Assembly: GCA_031772625.1 (NCBI GenBank) | Contig: CM062808.1 | Location: forward strand, 475,413,655 to 475,477,654 | DNA length: 64,000 nucleotides | DNA from: Pinus tabuliformis | Lineage: Eukaryota; Streptophyta; Pinopsida; Pinales; Pinaceae | Reading direction: 5' to 3' | In this document: one piece after another, positions 21,701 to 34,119 of the stretch | Layout of the letters: every line of letters begins with the position of its first letter | Position numbering within the stretch: position 1 is the first letter of the stretch | The notes under the pieces: generated by a model | What the model was told of the DNA's origin: nothing | The model's database searches: none | What the model saw: only the letters and a program-made list of their open reading frames with translations | Program-made: the position numbers and the translations under genes

Positions 21701-23561
21701 TTTCTTTATCACCTGTCATATGCTTCAAACATCCACTGTCAATGTACCATAGATTTTCCTGTCCCTCTGCATAAAATGCTATCCCACATCTTTCTGTTTG
21801 TGGTTCCTTTATTCTCCATGTTTTGGTGCTTGAGGCTTGTTCCTTTTTCTGCTGAAAACTGCTCCTGCATTCAGAGTCTTCATGACCAAAGTTATTGCAA
21901 ATAGAACATTCAACTTCATTTTCAAGAACCGAAAAGTTGTTATAGGTCCTTTTTGTAATCCCGGTCATACTTCTTTGTTTTTGAGCTTCCCTAGTCATGA
22001 TTGTTTTATATGCAACACATTGAGCTGCTTTGTGACCAAAGTTATGGCAAGAAAAGCATTGTCCATTGAAGAAACTTCTGCGGTTATCGAATCTACCAGC
22101 CAATTGATTGTAATTTCTATTGTCATCTATTCTTGAACCAAATTGAGAAGATTTTACCTGTGGCTGGTTGTAGCTTTTGTTCACCCTTAAGATGGATTGC
22201 CCCTGATAGTTTCTGTTTGTAATTCGTCCCTGCTTTACCTGATGATCTTCATTGTGCTTTTGCTCATTTCTTCTTGCTGCATCAAGATAACTTTTTGAGG
22301 TGGATGCTTGAGAAGTTTCTCCATTATAGCCCAGACCTGTCTTGTTTAGTGGAGACCGCTGCACATTGATAATCTCATCCAAAGTTTCAGATCCTTTGAC
22401 AAACTTGAGATTAATAGCTTTTGTTTTCTCAATCTCTTTTCTAAGACCAACAATTTCACCTTCTAATTTTTCAAGATGTTTTTCATTTTCATCAATTTGA
22501 AATTGTAGAGTATCAATGATCATGTTCTTTTCTTCTATACATCTCTTGAGTCTAGTAATTTCATCATAAAGGTTATCCACATCTATAGCATCCATATAAT
22601 CATCATCTTCAAATGCCATTAACAACTTATATTCATTACCTTGTTCATCTTCATCACTGTTTGATAGACCATCACTATCTTCATGAGTGTAGTAGCTTTT
22701 CTTATTTGCGTTATGTTTCTTGTTCCATCTAGCAGGTTCCTTTCCTTTATCCTTATAAGGACATTTTGCAGCATAATGACCTACTCTTCCACAAGCAAAG
22801 CATTTAAAAGGTAACTTACCTCTGAACCTTCCAGAACCCCTTTGAAGATTTCTGACAAAATTTGATTCTTCTTCCACTTCTTCTGGGACGTGGCTTGCTT
22901 CATAATAATCTCCTTTTCCTGATGCCTTGAAAGCAGCTTCTCTTCTGTCTGATGGACCTCCCTTTCTCATTTCATAAGCAGTTAGAATTCCATGTAGCTG
23001 AGACATAGTAAGAATTCGTAGATTTTCCTTTTCTTCTATTGCAGATACTTTAGATTCAAACTTGGGAGACAAAGATCTTAGAACCTTTTCAACCACAATA
23101 GCCTCTTTTATTTCTTCACCCAAATTTTTCATACAATTAACAACCTCATCTACCCGAAGAAAATAGTTAGGCACACTTTCATCATTATACATCTTGAGAG
23201 TCTCATACTGAATTCTGAGAGTTTGAAGTTTAGCACGTTTTACCTATTCATCTCCTTCATAGCTTGTGACAATTTTGTCCCATATCTCTTTTGCAGATTT
23301 ATAGTGCATTACCTTCATGAATTCTGATTGAGATATACATCCTAATAGAGAACTAACTGCTTTCGCATTTGTTTCATACTTCTTTTTCTCAGTTGCATCT
23401 GTAGGAGTAGCTGAAGGAAAAGCGTAGCCTGTTTCTACGATGTCCCAAACTTCTGTACCAAGAGATTGAAGATAGGCAGTAACTCTTACCTTCCAATAAT
23501 TGAAGTTTGTCCCATCAAAAACCGGTGGCCTGATTGATGCTTCTCTCTCGTAGTTGCTCAT
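18705..23561 (-). CDS. gag-pol: Copia B gag-pol polyprotein, 1618 codons, one in-frame stop
   Basis: A single frame with one nonsense codon (TAG at 23244-23246, codon 106, CAG in related copies). Approximate residues: N-terminal capsid-like UBN2-type gag 1-240; zinc knuckles at 254 ([14 protein letters not shown]), 502 ([14 protein letters not shown]) and 552 ([14 protein letters not shown]); coiled coil 328-388; protease DSG near 608; integrase zinc finger 734-771 and catalytic D798, D861, E897 with D-35-E spacing; reverse transcriptase with YVDD at 1301-1304; RNase H from about 1465 with TDADWAG and AEAEY. It would encode particle, protease, reverse transcription and integration functions. 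The coiled coil and three knuckles point to a Sire-like copia lineage; this is tentative. The start matches units A and C. Confidence 0.94.
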
Positions 23562-23606
23562 GATGAACGATCTACCTTCAAGCGATCAAGCTTCTCTGAA
23601 GGACCT

Positions 23607-23618
23607 GCTCTGATACCA
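23607..23618 (-). promoter_or_regulatory. Primer-binding site, initiator-Met tRNA (copia B)
   Basis: TGGTATCAGAGC on the minus strand, 2 bp inside the 5' LTR. Confidence 0.92.
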
Positions 23619-24177
23619 ATTGTTAGAAATAATACTGAGAGGGGGGGTGACTCAGTATTATCTAATTCTTTTAATAAATCTTCCTTATTTGTTCTTTGAA
23701 TTATTTTTTCATGTCAGTACCATAAAATAATGAGCATGAACAAAGAAAACAGATAGTCACACCAAAGAACACAAGATGTAAGGTGGAAACCCAATGTGGG
23801 TGAAAACCACCTGCTGCAATATGTCTCTATCTTCTTTCAAATTAGAAACTCCTTTTACAATGGTTTTGTACTGGTGCAGTCCTTTACCAGTACGCAGGCT
23901 GCAACCTGCAGAGAGCTACAACTCTCTCTCGTTTTCCAGTCTCTCTTGGAAGGGAGCTACAACCCCCTACTTCTTTTCTTACAAGGACCACTTTTCATAA
24001 ATTTTCAAACTGGATCCATAAGCATCAAATGATCATCAAGTATAAGAGAATTACCCAGTCAACTGTAGTAACCAGATCAACAATAATAGAACCAAACCCA
24101 GAACACAGCAATGATAAACAGAGATTTCAAGAGAAGTAAGCAGCTTCACCCATGTACTGCCTACTTACAGTAAGCAC

Positions 24178-24276
24178 CCTGCTCAACTGCTCACCTGCTT
24201 ACGTACGCACCCTGCTCAACTGTTCGCCTGATTATGTACGCACCCTTCTCAACTGCTCGCCTACTTACATACGCAC
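24178..24276. repeat. 33-bp tandem repeat, 3 copies, in copia B right LTR
   Basis: Counterpart of 17667-17765. Its units differ from those of the left LTR more than the rest of the LTR does. Confidence 0.85.
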
Positions 24277-24305
24277 TGTATCCATTGAACTTCCTGCGGA
24301 CCTCC

Positions 24306-24378
24306 GCACCTGCAACCCTTCTGTGCCTGCGTACCGGTGCACCTGCAACCCTTCTGTGCCTGCGTACCGGCGCACCTG
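24306..24378. repeat. Second 33-bp tandem repeat in copia B right LTR
   Basis: Counterpart of 17795-17867. Units start GCACCTGCAACCC at 24306 and 24339. Confidence 0.85.
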
Positions 24379-24589
24379 AAACGCTTCGGGCATAGATGAT
24401 TTCAAGACTTCAGAAATAACCCAGACAGTCAGATCTACAGATCTGAACATGCGCCGAAGAGATCTTAATCCATCAGTAGATTCGCCTTATTTAGATCTAG
24501 ACATTACTCCCAAGAGATCATAATATTTCAGATCTAGCCCTCATAAGATATTCAACACAAAACATGCTCAAGCCAAATGATCTCCTTTG

Positions 24590-24598
24590 CTTTATATA
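24590..24598 (-). promoter_or_regulatory. TATA box of copia B, 5' LTR
   Basis: TATATAAAG on the minus strand, identical to 18079-18087. Confidence 0.55.
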
Positions 24599-24952
24599 GG
24601 AAAGCTCTTCCTTAAATCATGGATCAATACCACGGGCCGACACCATAATAACACAAAACCGTCGGCTAAATACCAAAGGTTAAACATAAGAAACCCCACG
24701 TGTGCTTTTCTCTGCCTTGAAATGTGTGCACTGGGGGTACGCACCTCCTGAACGGGATAACTGCGGGTATGTACGCACTTTATGTAACACTGACCTGCGT
24801 GTACGCACGTTATGTAAGGTGTACCTACGTACCCCTTATTTTCTTCAATATTTGATAACTGATCATCAATCTCTGCTGCTGACTTGAAGTACTGTGATCT
24901 ATCACCTGAATGGGTTGCCATCAAGGACAACACTTTAGCCATAATGCCAACA

Positions 24953-24957
24953 CTTGG
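24953..24957. repeat. Target-site duplication CTTGG of copia B, right copy
   Basis: It pairs exactly with 17105-17109. Confidence 0.92.
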
Positions 24958-25268
24958 TTGTCATATGTAAATTTCTGATGTATCCCCACTTGGTTGGGTG
25001 GATGATCCACACTTGGTTGGGTGATGGATGTATGTATTGAGTCTTTTGGTGATAGGAAGGTCTGTTATGATGTATAAGTCATGGTTCTTCTTGAAGAACA
25101 TCTTTTGCAGATCTTGCCTACAGTCAGGGGGAGCATGTTCAGCACAACAGAGCAGAAGATATCAGCATGTCCTCAGGGGGCGAATGACTTGCCCTTTGCC
25201 CTTGATGACAAAGGGCGAGAATGACTTTGAGGATTTTTGGGGTTGCCATCAAGTCCAAAGGGGGAGAT
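24953..25268 (+). other. 3' non-coding region of copia unit A, second part, with polypurine tract
   Basis: It continues 16614-17109 and ends with the tract CCAAAGGGGGAGAT (25255-25268) abutting LTR 2. It carries a short tandem duplication of CACTTGGTTGGGTG near 24985-25025 that unit C lacks. Confidence 0.85.
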
Positions 25269-26830
25269 TGTTGGCATTATGGTATAGGTGTGGCATTATG
25301 GTATAGGTGTTGTCCTTGATGGCAACTCTCTTTGGTAACAGATCTCAGTTCAGGCTTTCAGAATGAAGGAAAAGACATATACGCAGGTTCATCTAGACAA
25401 AGACGTGTATACATGCGGGTTTGACGTTTCAAAGGCGCGTATGCGTATACACGCACTTTCATGCAAGGAAAAGCGTGTATATGTTGGAGAACTTACTTTT
25501 GGTCCGTGGTAGTTAGTCCTCGGTATTTGAACCTATGGTTTTGGACCATGGTATCTCGACAAGTGTGTTGATCCCAAGTATTGGGCCCTTGGTATTGTTT
25601 TGTTATGGTTTTGGACCTTGGTATTGAGAAAGGCCTAGCACTATAAAAGAGGGAGGAGATCATTAGGCAAGGATACCATCTGAATTATTGAATATCTGAT
25701 ATTATGCTAGATCTGGAATACTGGTGATTGGATTATGGTGCAGATCTGGATCTAAAGGAAGGAGGAACCTGAGCGCAAGAAGGATAAGGTCTATTGATGG
25801 ATCAAAATCTCAAGGCTTGAACATTGGTATCTCTGTATGATTTTGATCTGTTATATGTGGTGCACACTTGATCTATAAATCTAATAATCTGGGTTAACTA
25901 ATGACTGAATGTTTAAAATAATGAATTATCCTTTATAGATCTGTACGCTGGTTCAGTAAAGTTCAGGCGCGTATACACGGTTTTTATGTAAGTGAAAGAA
26001 GCGTATACGCAGGTTGGTCGCGGTACAGAAGTGTGTACACGTAGTTTTCTGAATAGTGAAGTAGCGTACATATCTTGATTTATGTTCTAGCTGCTTTTGT
26101 TTTATTGCTGCAGTGTTTTGGGTTCAGAATTGGTGTTTGGTTACAGTTACTGTGTTCTGGGTACAACGGTCAGAGAAGTGTTTATTTGATTCAGCTTTGA
26201 TTGGTGAAAAGAAGTTCGGTTGATGCAGAAATTCTTGATGTTTGATTGATGTTACTTGTGGATCCAGTCTGAAAATTAATGAAATGAGGTCCCTGAAAGC
26301 AAAGAGAAGGTTGCAGCCTTCTGCAGGTAGGAGCCTGCGTACTAGTATCTCAAGGCGAGTACAAGAACTAAGGGGGTTGGAACTCCCTTCCAGGAAAGCT
26401 GGAGAACGAGAGAGAGTTGTAGCTCTCTGTAGGTTGCAGCCTGTGTACTGGTAAAGCCTGCACTAGTACAAAACATTGTAAAGAGAAGTTTCTAATTAAA
26501 AAGAAGATAGAGACGAATTGCAGCAGGGGGTTTTCACCCACATTGGGTTTCCTCCTTATATCTTGTGTTCTTATGTGTGACTGTCTTCTGCTCTGTTTCA
26601 CTCTTTCTGGTACTGTTTATTTGCTTCTGATTCACATATTAACAACTGACATCTGAAAGATAAATCAAATAATAAGTCTGCTTTATATACATGGTTTTCT
26701 TTATCTGTAGTTGCGTATATACGTGGTTTTTATTAACTGAAGTAGCGTATATGATCTGAAGTTGAAAAAGGAAAATATTTGACTTGATAATACTGATTCA
26801 CCCCCCCCCCTCTCAGTATTATTTCCAACA
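25269..26830 (+). repeat. Copia array LTR 2, shared by units A and C (1562 bp)
   Basis: It starts TGTTGGCATT and ends TTTCCAACA. A polypurine tract precedes it and a primer site follows it, so it serves both as 3' LTR of unit A and 5' LTR of unit C. No target duplication flanks it. Confidence 0.95.
25642..25648 (+). promoter_or_regulatory. TATA box of copia LTR 2
   Basis: TATAAAA at the position equivalent to 2104-2110. Confidence 0.6.
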
Positions 26831-26832
26831 AT

Positions 26833-26844
26833 TGGTATCAGAGC
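26833..26844 (+). promoter_or_regulatory. Primer-binding site, initiator-Met tRNA (unit C)
   Basis: TGGTATCAGAGC, 2 bp after LTR 2. Confidence 0.92.
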
Positions 26845-26890
26845 AGGTCCTTCTGAAGAAGCTTGATCGCTTGAAGGAAGATCTTTCATC

Positions 26891-29800
26891 ATGAGAAACT
26901 ACGAGAGGGAAGCATCAATCGGGCCACCGGTTTTTGATGGGACAAACTTCGTATATTGGAAGGTAAGAGTTACTGCCTATCTTCAATATCTGGGTATAGA
27001 AGTCTGGGATATCATAGATACAGGGTATACTTTTCCAGCAGCAACTCCTACAGATCCGGCTGAGAAGAAGAAATATGAAACAAATGCAAAGGCGGTCAAT
27101 ACTCTATTGGGATGTCCATCGCAATCAGAATTTGTTAAAGTTATGCAGTATAAATCCGCAAAAGAAATATGGGACAAGATTGTTCTGAGCTATGAAGGAG
27201 ATGATCAGGTAAAACGACTAAAACTTCAAACCCTCAGAATTCAGTATGAAAATCTCAGAATGTACAATGATGAAAGTGTGGCTAACTATTTTCTTCGTAT
27301 AGATGAGATTGTTAATTGTATGAAAAATTTGGGTGAAGAAGTAAAAGAGGCTGTTGTGGTTGAAAAAGTGCTAAGATATTTGTCCCCTAGGTTTGAATCT
27401 AAAGTTTCTGCAATAGAAGAAAAGGAGAATCTTCAAAACCTTAAAATGTCACCACTGCATGGAATTCTAACTGCTTATGAAATGAGGAAAGGAGGACCAT
27501 CAGACAGGAGAGAAGCTGATTTCAAGGCTTCTGGCAAAGGAGACTACTATGAGTCAGGACACATATCAGAAGAAGAAGAAGAATCAAATTTTGTCAAAAA
27601 TCTTCAATGGGGTGCTGGACGATTCCGAGGTAAGTTACCTTTCAAATGCTTTGCTTGTGGAAGAGTAGGTCACTATGCTGCCAAATGTCCTCATAAGGAT
27701 AAGAATGACAAGGGGAAAGAACCTGTTAGATGGAACAAGAAACAGAATGCAAATAAGAAAAGCTATTACACTCATGAAGATAGTGATGGACTTTCAAATA
27801 GTGACAAAGATGAACGAGGTAATGATTATAAACTTTTAATGGCTTTTGAAGATGATGACTACATGGATGCTATAGATGATGAAGGTTTTTATGAAGAAAT
27901 GTCTAATCTCAAAATTTTCTTAGAAGAAAAAAATGTGATTATTGATTCTCTGCAATGCCAACTGGCTGAAAGGGAAAAACATCTTGAAAAATTGGAATGT
28001 GAAATTGTTGGTCTTAGAAAAGAGATTGAGAAAACAAAAGCTCTTAATCTTACATTTGTTAAAGGATCTGAAACTCTGGATGAGATCATCAATGTGCAGC
28101 ATTCTCCACTAATCAAGACAGGTCTGGGATATAATGGAGAAGCATCTCAAGCATCCACCTCCAAAAGCCATCTTGATGCAGGAAGGAGGAGAAAGCAAAG
28201 GCCAAATAGAAATCATCAGGTAAATCAGGGACAGTTTACCTCAAGGACGAACAAAGACTATCAAGAAAATCGAGGGCAAGCTACCTTAAGGACAAACAGA
28301 AACTATAACCAGCCACAGGTAAAATCTTCCCAATTTTCCTCAAGAATGGATGTTGGTAGAAACTACAATCGGTTGGATGATAGATTTGATAATCGCAGAA
28401 GTTTCTTCAATGGGAAATGTTTCTCTTGCCATAACTTTGGTCACAAAGTAGCTCAATGTGTTGCCTATAAGACAATCATGACTAGAGAAGCTCAAAAACA
28501 AAGAAGTATGTCTGGAATCACAAAGAGGACCTATAACAATTTTTCCGCCCTTGAAAGTGAAATTGAATGTTCTATTTGTAATAACTTCGGTCATGAAGAG
28601 TCTGAATGCAGGAGCAGGTTTTAGAAGACAACTCAGAAGGAACAAACCCCGAATGCCAGAACATGGAGAATGAAGGAACCACAACTAGAAAGATGTGGGA
28701 TAGCTTTTTATGCAGAAGGACAGGAAAGTCTATGGTACATTGACAGTGGATGTTCAAAGCATATGATAGGTGATAAAGAAAAACTTGAATAATATAGTGT
28801 TTTAGAAAAGGGAAAGAAAGTCTCTTTTGGAAATGATACCCCTGCAATCATAAAAGGAAAAGGCACTGCTCATTTGAAAGAAAGGGTCAAAGCTGGAAAC
28901 ATTTTATATGTTGATGGCTTGAAGCATAATCTCCTGAGTGTCAGTCAGATGTGCGATCAAGGAACCGAGGTAATATTTCGATCAAATGGATGTAGTGTTC
29001 GTGATCTTGATACAGGAAAAACAGTGATCAAAGGCAGAAGAACTCCAAATAACTTATACATATTTGAAGAAGGACAACAACAATGCTATTTGAGCAAGGA
29101 TGATGAACACTGGTTATGGCACCAGAGGTTGGGGCATCTAAGCTTTTCACAAATAAGGAAAGCATGCAAATATCAAGCAGTTCGTGGTGTCCCAGATATC
29201 AAAATTCCAGATAACACCATATGCGAATCATGTCAGTTTGGTAAGCAAACCAGAACCAACTTCCCTGAGAAGGAAGGCTCAGCCAGCAAGCCTCTTGAAC
29301 TAGTCCATACAGATGTATGTGGTCCATTTAGGACAAGGTCACCTCGAGGAGAAGAATACTTTATATTATTCATTGACGACTTCTCTAGGATGGTTTGGTT
29401 AGGACTTCTGAAACACAAGGACGAAGCATTCGAAAAATTCAAATCTTTCAAAGCCTTGGTTGAAAATGAATCAGATCACAAAATTAAGTGTCTCAGGTTT
29501 GACAGAGGTGGGGAGTTTACCTCAAATGAATTTTTCGATTTCTGTGAAGAACATGGAATAAGAAGGGAATTTTCTACAGCTAGGACTCCTCAGCAAAATG
29601 GAGTGGTGGAAAGGATGAACAGAACGATCCAAAAAATGGCTCGTGCTATGCTTGATGAATCTGGAACTCCCACAACCTTCTGGGGTGCAGCTGCATTTGC
29701 TGCGGTTGTTATTCTCAACAAAACAAATGTCCGAGTGAAAAACACTCAAACTCCTCATGAGCTCTGGTATGGTGAGACTCCTTCGGTAAAGCATTTCAAA

Positions 29801-31765
29801 ATTTTTGGAAGCAAATGCTACATTAAGAATACTGATGAACAGCTTGGAAAACTTGAACCTAGAGCAGATGAAGGCATTCTCCTTGGTTACTCTCCCCACA
29901 GCAAAGCATATAAGTGTTACAATAAAAGACTTGGAAGAATTGTTGACAGCATTGATGTAGTGGTTGATGAAAAAGGATACATCCCTAGGCAAGTAAATCA
30001 TGAAAATATCGAAGAGCATGAAGACTACTCTCCAAATCAGACAGATGATGAAGAAGAACCTCAAGAGGCACCATAGGAACAGATAAGGATAGAAGAGAAG
30101 ACTCCATCCAGATACGTTCAGAAGAATCATCCAGAATCTCAAATTTTGGGGCAGAAAGAAGCAGGTGTACAAACAAGAAGAACAATTATAGAAGCTTCAA
30201 GCTATTTGGCATTGCTCTCCTCTACTGAACCACAAAATATAAAAGAAGCATGCAAAGATGAATGCTGGGTTAAGGCAATGGATGAAGAGCTTGAGCAGAT
30301 CGAAAAGAACAACACTTGGGAGTTGGTTCCTAGACCAAAAGACAAGAATGTCATAGGGACAAAATGGATCTTCAAAAATAAGTTGAATGAAAATGGGGAA
30401 GTAATTAGAAACAAGGCCAGACTTGTTTGCAAAGGGTATGCTCAACAGGAAGGAATAGACTTTGAAGAAAAATTTTCCCCCGTTGCTAGACTTGAGGCCA
30501 TCCGAATGTTCCTTTCTCTCTCAAGCTTTCAGAAGTTCAAAGTATTTCAAATGGACGTGAAATTAGCCTTTCTGAATGGAGACTTAGAAGAAGAAGTGTA
30601 CATTGAGCAGCCAGATGGTTTCATTCTTGGGAATGATCCAAATCTTGTATGCAAACTGAAAAAGGCTCTCTATGGTCTTAAACAAGCTCCAAGGGCGTGG
30701 TACTACCGTTTGGACAAATACCTTCATCAACAAGGTTTTTCAAAACGATCAGCAGATAGCAATCTTTATATAAAAATTGAAAATGACAAATTACTAATAC
30801 TTGTTGTGTATGTAGATGATATTATCTTTGGCAACAATGAAGAAGCTATGAGTCAAAGCTTTGCCTTGGTGATGCAGAAAGAATTCGAAATGTCCTTGCT
30901 TGGAGAACTGACATACTTTCTTGAATTGAAAATCCAAAAAAATGAAGGTGGTATCTTCTTGTCTCAAACCAAGTACCTCAAGCAGATTCTGAAGAAGTAT
31001 GGCATGGAAGAATCGAAACCAGTATGTACCCCTATGGTTACAGGATGCAGTCTCAGTGAAAATGATGAATTAGCAGCAGTACATCAACCAACCTATAGAT
31101 CTATGATTGGAAGTCTACTTTATTTGACAGGTACCCGACCAGACATCATGCATGCAGTGGGAATAGTTGGAAGATTTCAGGCAAATCCAAAGGAAACTCA
31201 TCTTTAGGCAGTGAAGAGAATTTTCAAGTATCTTCAAGGATATCAGAACTATGGCTTATGGTATCCTAGAGATACAGATCTCACTCTTCATGCTTATACA
31301 GACGCGGATTGGGCTGGAAGCGTGGATGACAGGAAGAGCACAAGTGGTGGTGCATTCTTTATGGGTTCCAGATTAGTATCTTGGTTCAGCAAGAAACAGA
31401 GTTTGATCGCTTTATCTACAGATGAAGCGGAATATGTGGCTGCTGCATCTTGTTGCACTCAACTTCTTTGGATGATGCAAACCTTGCAGGACTTTCAAAT
31501 CACTTGTACACCACCTATCTCCATCTTATGTGATAATACAAGTGCAATCAGCATTTCAAAGAACCCAGGCATGCATTCAAAGACCAAGCACATACCGATC
31601 AAGTATCACTTTCTCCGGGAACAAGTGTTGGAACAATAGGTCAAATTGGAGTATGTTCCTTCTAAGGACCAAGTTGCTGATATTCTCACCAAACCACTGC
31701 CCAGGGAGACATTTGAATACCTCAGACAGAAGCTGGGAGTAGTTGATGCATCATCTTGCTGTTAA
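26891..31765 (+). pseudogene. gag-pol: Copia unit C gag-pol, full length in one frame with nonsense codons
   Basis: The frame from ATG 26891 to TAA 31763-31765 is 1624 codons with no frameshift. It has the same domain order as element B: UBN2-type gag, knuckle near 27646, coiled coil, knuckles near 28420 and 28570, protease near 28735-28760, integrase with HTDVCGPF near 29310 and FDRGGEF near 29500, reverse transcriptase with YVDD near 30807-30820, and RNase H near 31290-31450. Nonsense codons are TAG 28622, TAA about 28790, TAG 30074, TAG 31205 and TAG 31637. The protease core reads HMIGD where A and B have HMTGD. These stops are not shared with unit A. Confidence 0.94.
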
Positions 31766-32549
31766 ATCTTGTTTGTTTCAGAGAAAAATGGGTGTACGCG
31801 AGTTTCCTGAGGAGGATCTGCGTACATACGCCGGTTTGTGCAGAGACAGTCGCGTATATGGAGGTTTGATGGATATCAGTAGGGACAGGCTCTGGTTGAA
31901 GATATTCTGATATGGGTCTGACAGAGACCATCCAGCACAGGTTCAGGGGGAGCAGATAATCTTCTAATAATGCATTGTTGGCATTATCTTAGAAGCTTTT
32001 CGTTCTAGTTCACAGTTGTTGTTGGTTTCAGGTGGAACAGAGGTAGAGGGAGAACAAAAGGAAATCTTGGTTGCTGATCTGAATGATGATTGACAGATGC
32101 TGTTGCTATCAGTTATTGGTGACTTTCATAAGTATTGTTCTAGATATTTCGTCTCTATGTCATGTATCTCTTTTGTGGTATCTATTTTATGGTGTCAAGG
32201 TCATGTAACGACCTATTTTGGTTTCCCCACTATGCCTGGGATGAACATGTAATGAACTTGGTTGTCATATGTAAATTTCTGATGTATCCCCACTTGGTTG
32301 GGTGATGGATGTATGTATTGAGTCTTTTGGTGATAGGAAGGTTTGTTATGATGTATAAGTCATGGTTCTTCTTGAAGAACATCTTTTGCAGATCTTGCCT
32401 ACAGTCAGGGGGAGCATGTTCAGCACAGCAGAGTAGAAGATATCAGCATGTACTCAGGGGGAGAATGACTTGCCCTTTGCCCTTGATGACAAATGGGGAG
32501 AATGACTTTGAGGATTTTTGGGGTTGCCATCAAGTCCAAAGGGGGAGAT
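31766..32549 (+). other. 3' non-coding region and polypurine tract of copia unit C
   Basis: An uninterrupted version of the region that B split in unit A. It ends with CCAAAGGGGGAGAT (32536-32549). It contains GCGTACATACGCC-like dyads near 31790-31860. No convincing ORF. Confidence 0.88.
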
Positions 32550-34114
32550 TGTTAGCATTATGGTACATGTGTGGCATTATGGTACAGGTGTTGTCCTTGA
32601 TGGCAACTCTCTTTTGTAACAGATCTCAGTTCAGGCTTTCAGAATGAAGGAAAAGACATATATGCAGGTTCATCTACACAAAGACGTGTATACACGCGGG
32701 TTTGACGTTTCAAAGGCGCGTATGCGTATTCACGCACTTTCATGCAAGGAAAAGCGCGTATATGTTGGAGAACTTACTTTTGGTCCGTGGTAGTTAGTCC
32801 TCGGTATTTGAACCTATGGTTTTGGACCATGGTATCTCAAAAAGTGTGTTGATCCCAAGTATTGGGCCCTTGGTATTGTTTTGTTATGGTTTTGGACCTT
32901 GGTATTGAGAAAGGCCTAGCGCTATAAAAGAGGGAGGAGATCATTAGGCAAGGATACCATCTGAATTATTGAATATCTGATATTATGCTAGATCTGGAAT
33001 ACTGGTGATTGGATTATGGTGCAGATCTGGATCTAAACGAAGGAGGAACCTGAGCGCAAGAAGGATAAGGTCTATTGATGGATCAAAATCTCAAGGCTTG
33101 AACATTGGTATCTCTGTATGATTTTGATCTGTTATATGTGGCGCACACTTGATCTATAAATCTGATAATATGGGTTAACTAATGACTGAATGTTTAAAAG
33201 AATGAATTATCCTTTATAGATCTGTACACTGGTTCAGTAAATTTCAAGCCCGTATATAGATTTTCCTGTAAGTGAAAGAAGCGTATACGCAGGTTGGTTG
33301 TGGTGCAGAAGCATGTACACGCAGTTTTCTGAATAGTGAAGTAGCGTACATATCTTGATTTATGTTCTAGTTGCTTCTGTTTTATTGCTGCAGTGTTCTG
33401 GGTTCAGAATTGGTGTTTGGTTATAGTTACTGTGTTCTGGGTACAGCGGTCAGAGAAGTGTTTATTTGATTCAGCTTTGATTGGTGAAAAGAAGTTTGGT
33501 TGATGCAGAAATTCTTGATGTTTGATTGATGTTACTTGTGGATCCAGTCTGAAAATTAATGAAACGAGGTCCTTGAAAGCAAAGAGAAGGTTGCAGCCTT
33601 CTGCAGGTAGGAGCCTGCATACTAGTATCTCAAGGCTAGTACAAGAACTAAGGGGGTTGGAACTCCCTTCCAGGAAATCTGGAGAACGAGAGAGAGTTGT
33701 AGCTCTCTGTAGGTTGCAGCCTGCGTATTAGTAAAGCCTGCACCAGTACAAAACATTGTAAAGAGAAGTTTCTAATTAAAAAGAAGATAGAGACGAATTG
33801 CAGCAGGGGGTTTTCACCCACATTGGGTTTCCTCCTTATATCTTGTGTTCTTATGTGTGACTGTCTTCTGCTCTATTTCACTGTTTTTGGTACTGTTTAT
33901 TTGCTTTTGATTCACAGATTAATGACTGACATCTGAAAGAAAAATCAAATAATAAGTCTGCTTTATATACGCAGTTTTCTTTATCTGTAGTTGCATATAT
34001 ACGCGGTTTTTATTAACTGAAGTAGCGTATATGATCTGAAGTTGAAAAAGGAAAATATTTGACTTGATAATACTGATTCACCACCCCCTCCCCCTCTCAG
34101 TATTATTTCCAACA
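32550..34114 (+). repeat. Copia array LTR 3 (3' LTR of unit C), 1565 bp
   Basis: It starts TGTTAGCATT and ends TTTCCAACA, directly followed by CCTCA. TATA box at 32923-32929. Confidence 0.95.
32923..32929 (+). promoter_or_regulatory. TATA box of copia LTR 3
   Basis: TATAAAA, equivalent to 2104-2110. It could drive read-through into the chromovirus remnant. Confidence 0.55.
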
Positions 34115-34119
34115 CCTCA
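34115..34119. repeat. Target-site duplication CCTCA, right copy
   Basis: It matches 1726-1730 exactly. Confidence 0.92.

Larger units (their letters stand above)
17110..24952 (-). mobile_element. Copia element B, nearly intact, 7843 bp
   Basis: A complete minus-strand Ty1/copia element with 1332-bp LTRs at both ends, TG/CA termini, a CTTGG duplication, a tRNA-iMet primer site, a polypurine tract and one gag-pol frame broken by a single in-frame TAG. It belongs to the same family as the host array but to a different subfamily: the LTRs are shorter, with a different upstream half. By eye the LTRs differ at about 35 of 1332 positions with no indel (about 97.4% identity). It is the youngest-looking autonomous-type element in the window. 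Confidence 0.94.
23621..24952 (-). repeat. 5' LTR of copia B (1332 bp)
   Basis: It is the same length as 17110-18441, with about 35 substitutions. It starts TGTTAGAAAT on the plus strand (one change from the other copy) and ends GCCAACA. It holds the active-orientation TATA box at 24590-24598. Confidence 0.94.
1731..34114 (+). mobile_element. Ty1/copia array: LTR-internal-LTR-internal-LTR (units A and C)
   Basis: Three same-orientation LTRs (1731-3290, 25269-26830, 32550-34114) bracket two internal regions, each with a tRNA-iMet primer site, gag-pol and polypurine tract. Only the outermost ends carry the 5-bp duplication CCTCA; nothing like it flanks the middle LTR. Unit A (3291-25268) contains two later insertions, at 4125-12508 and 17110-24952. 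Unit C (26831-32549) is uninterrupted. Such arrays are usually explained by unequal recombination between LTRs of allelic or sister copies, or by integration of a concatemer. Both units carry different nonsense mutations, so they decayed independently. Confidence 0.9.
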
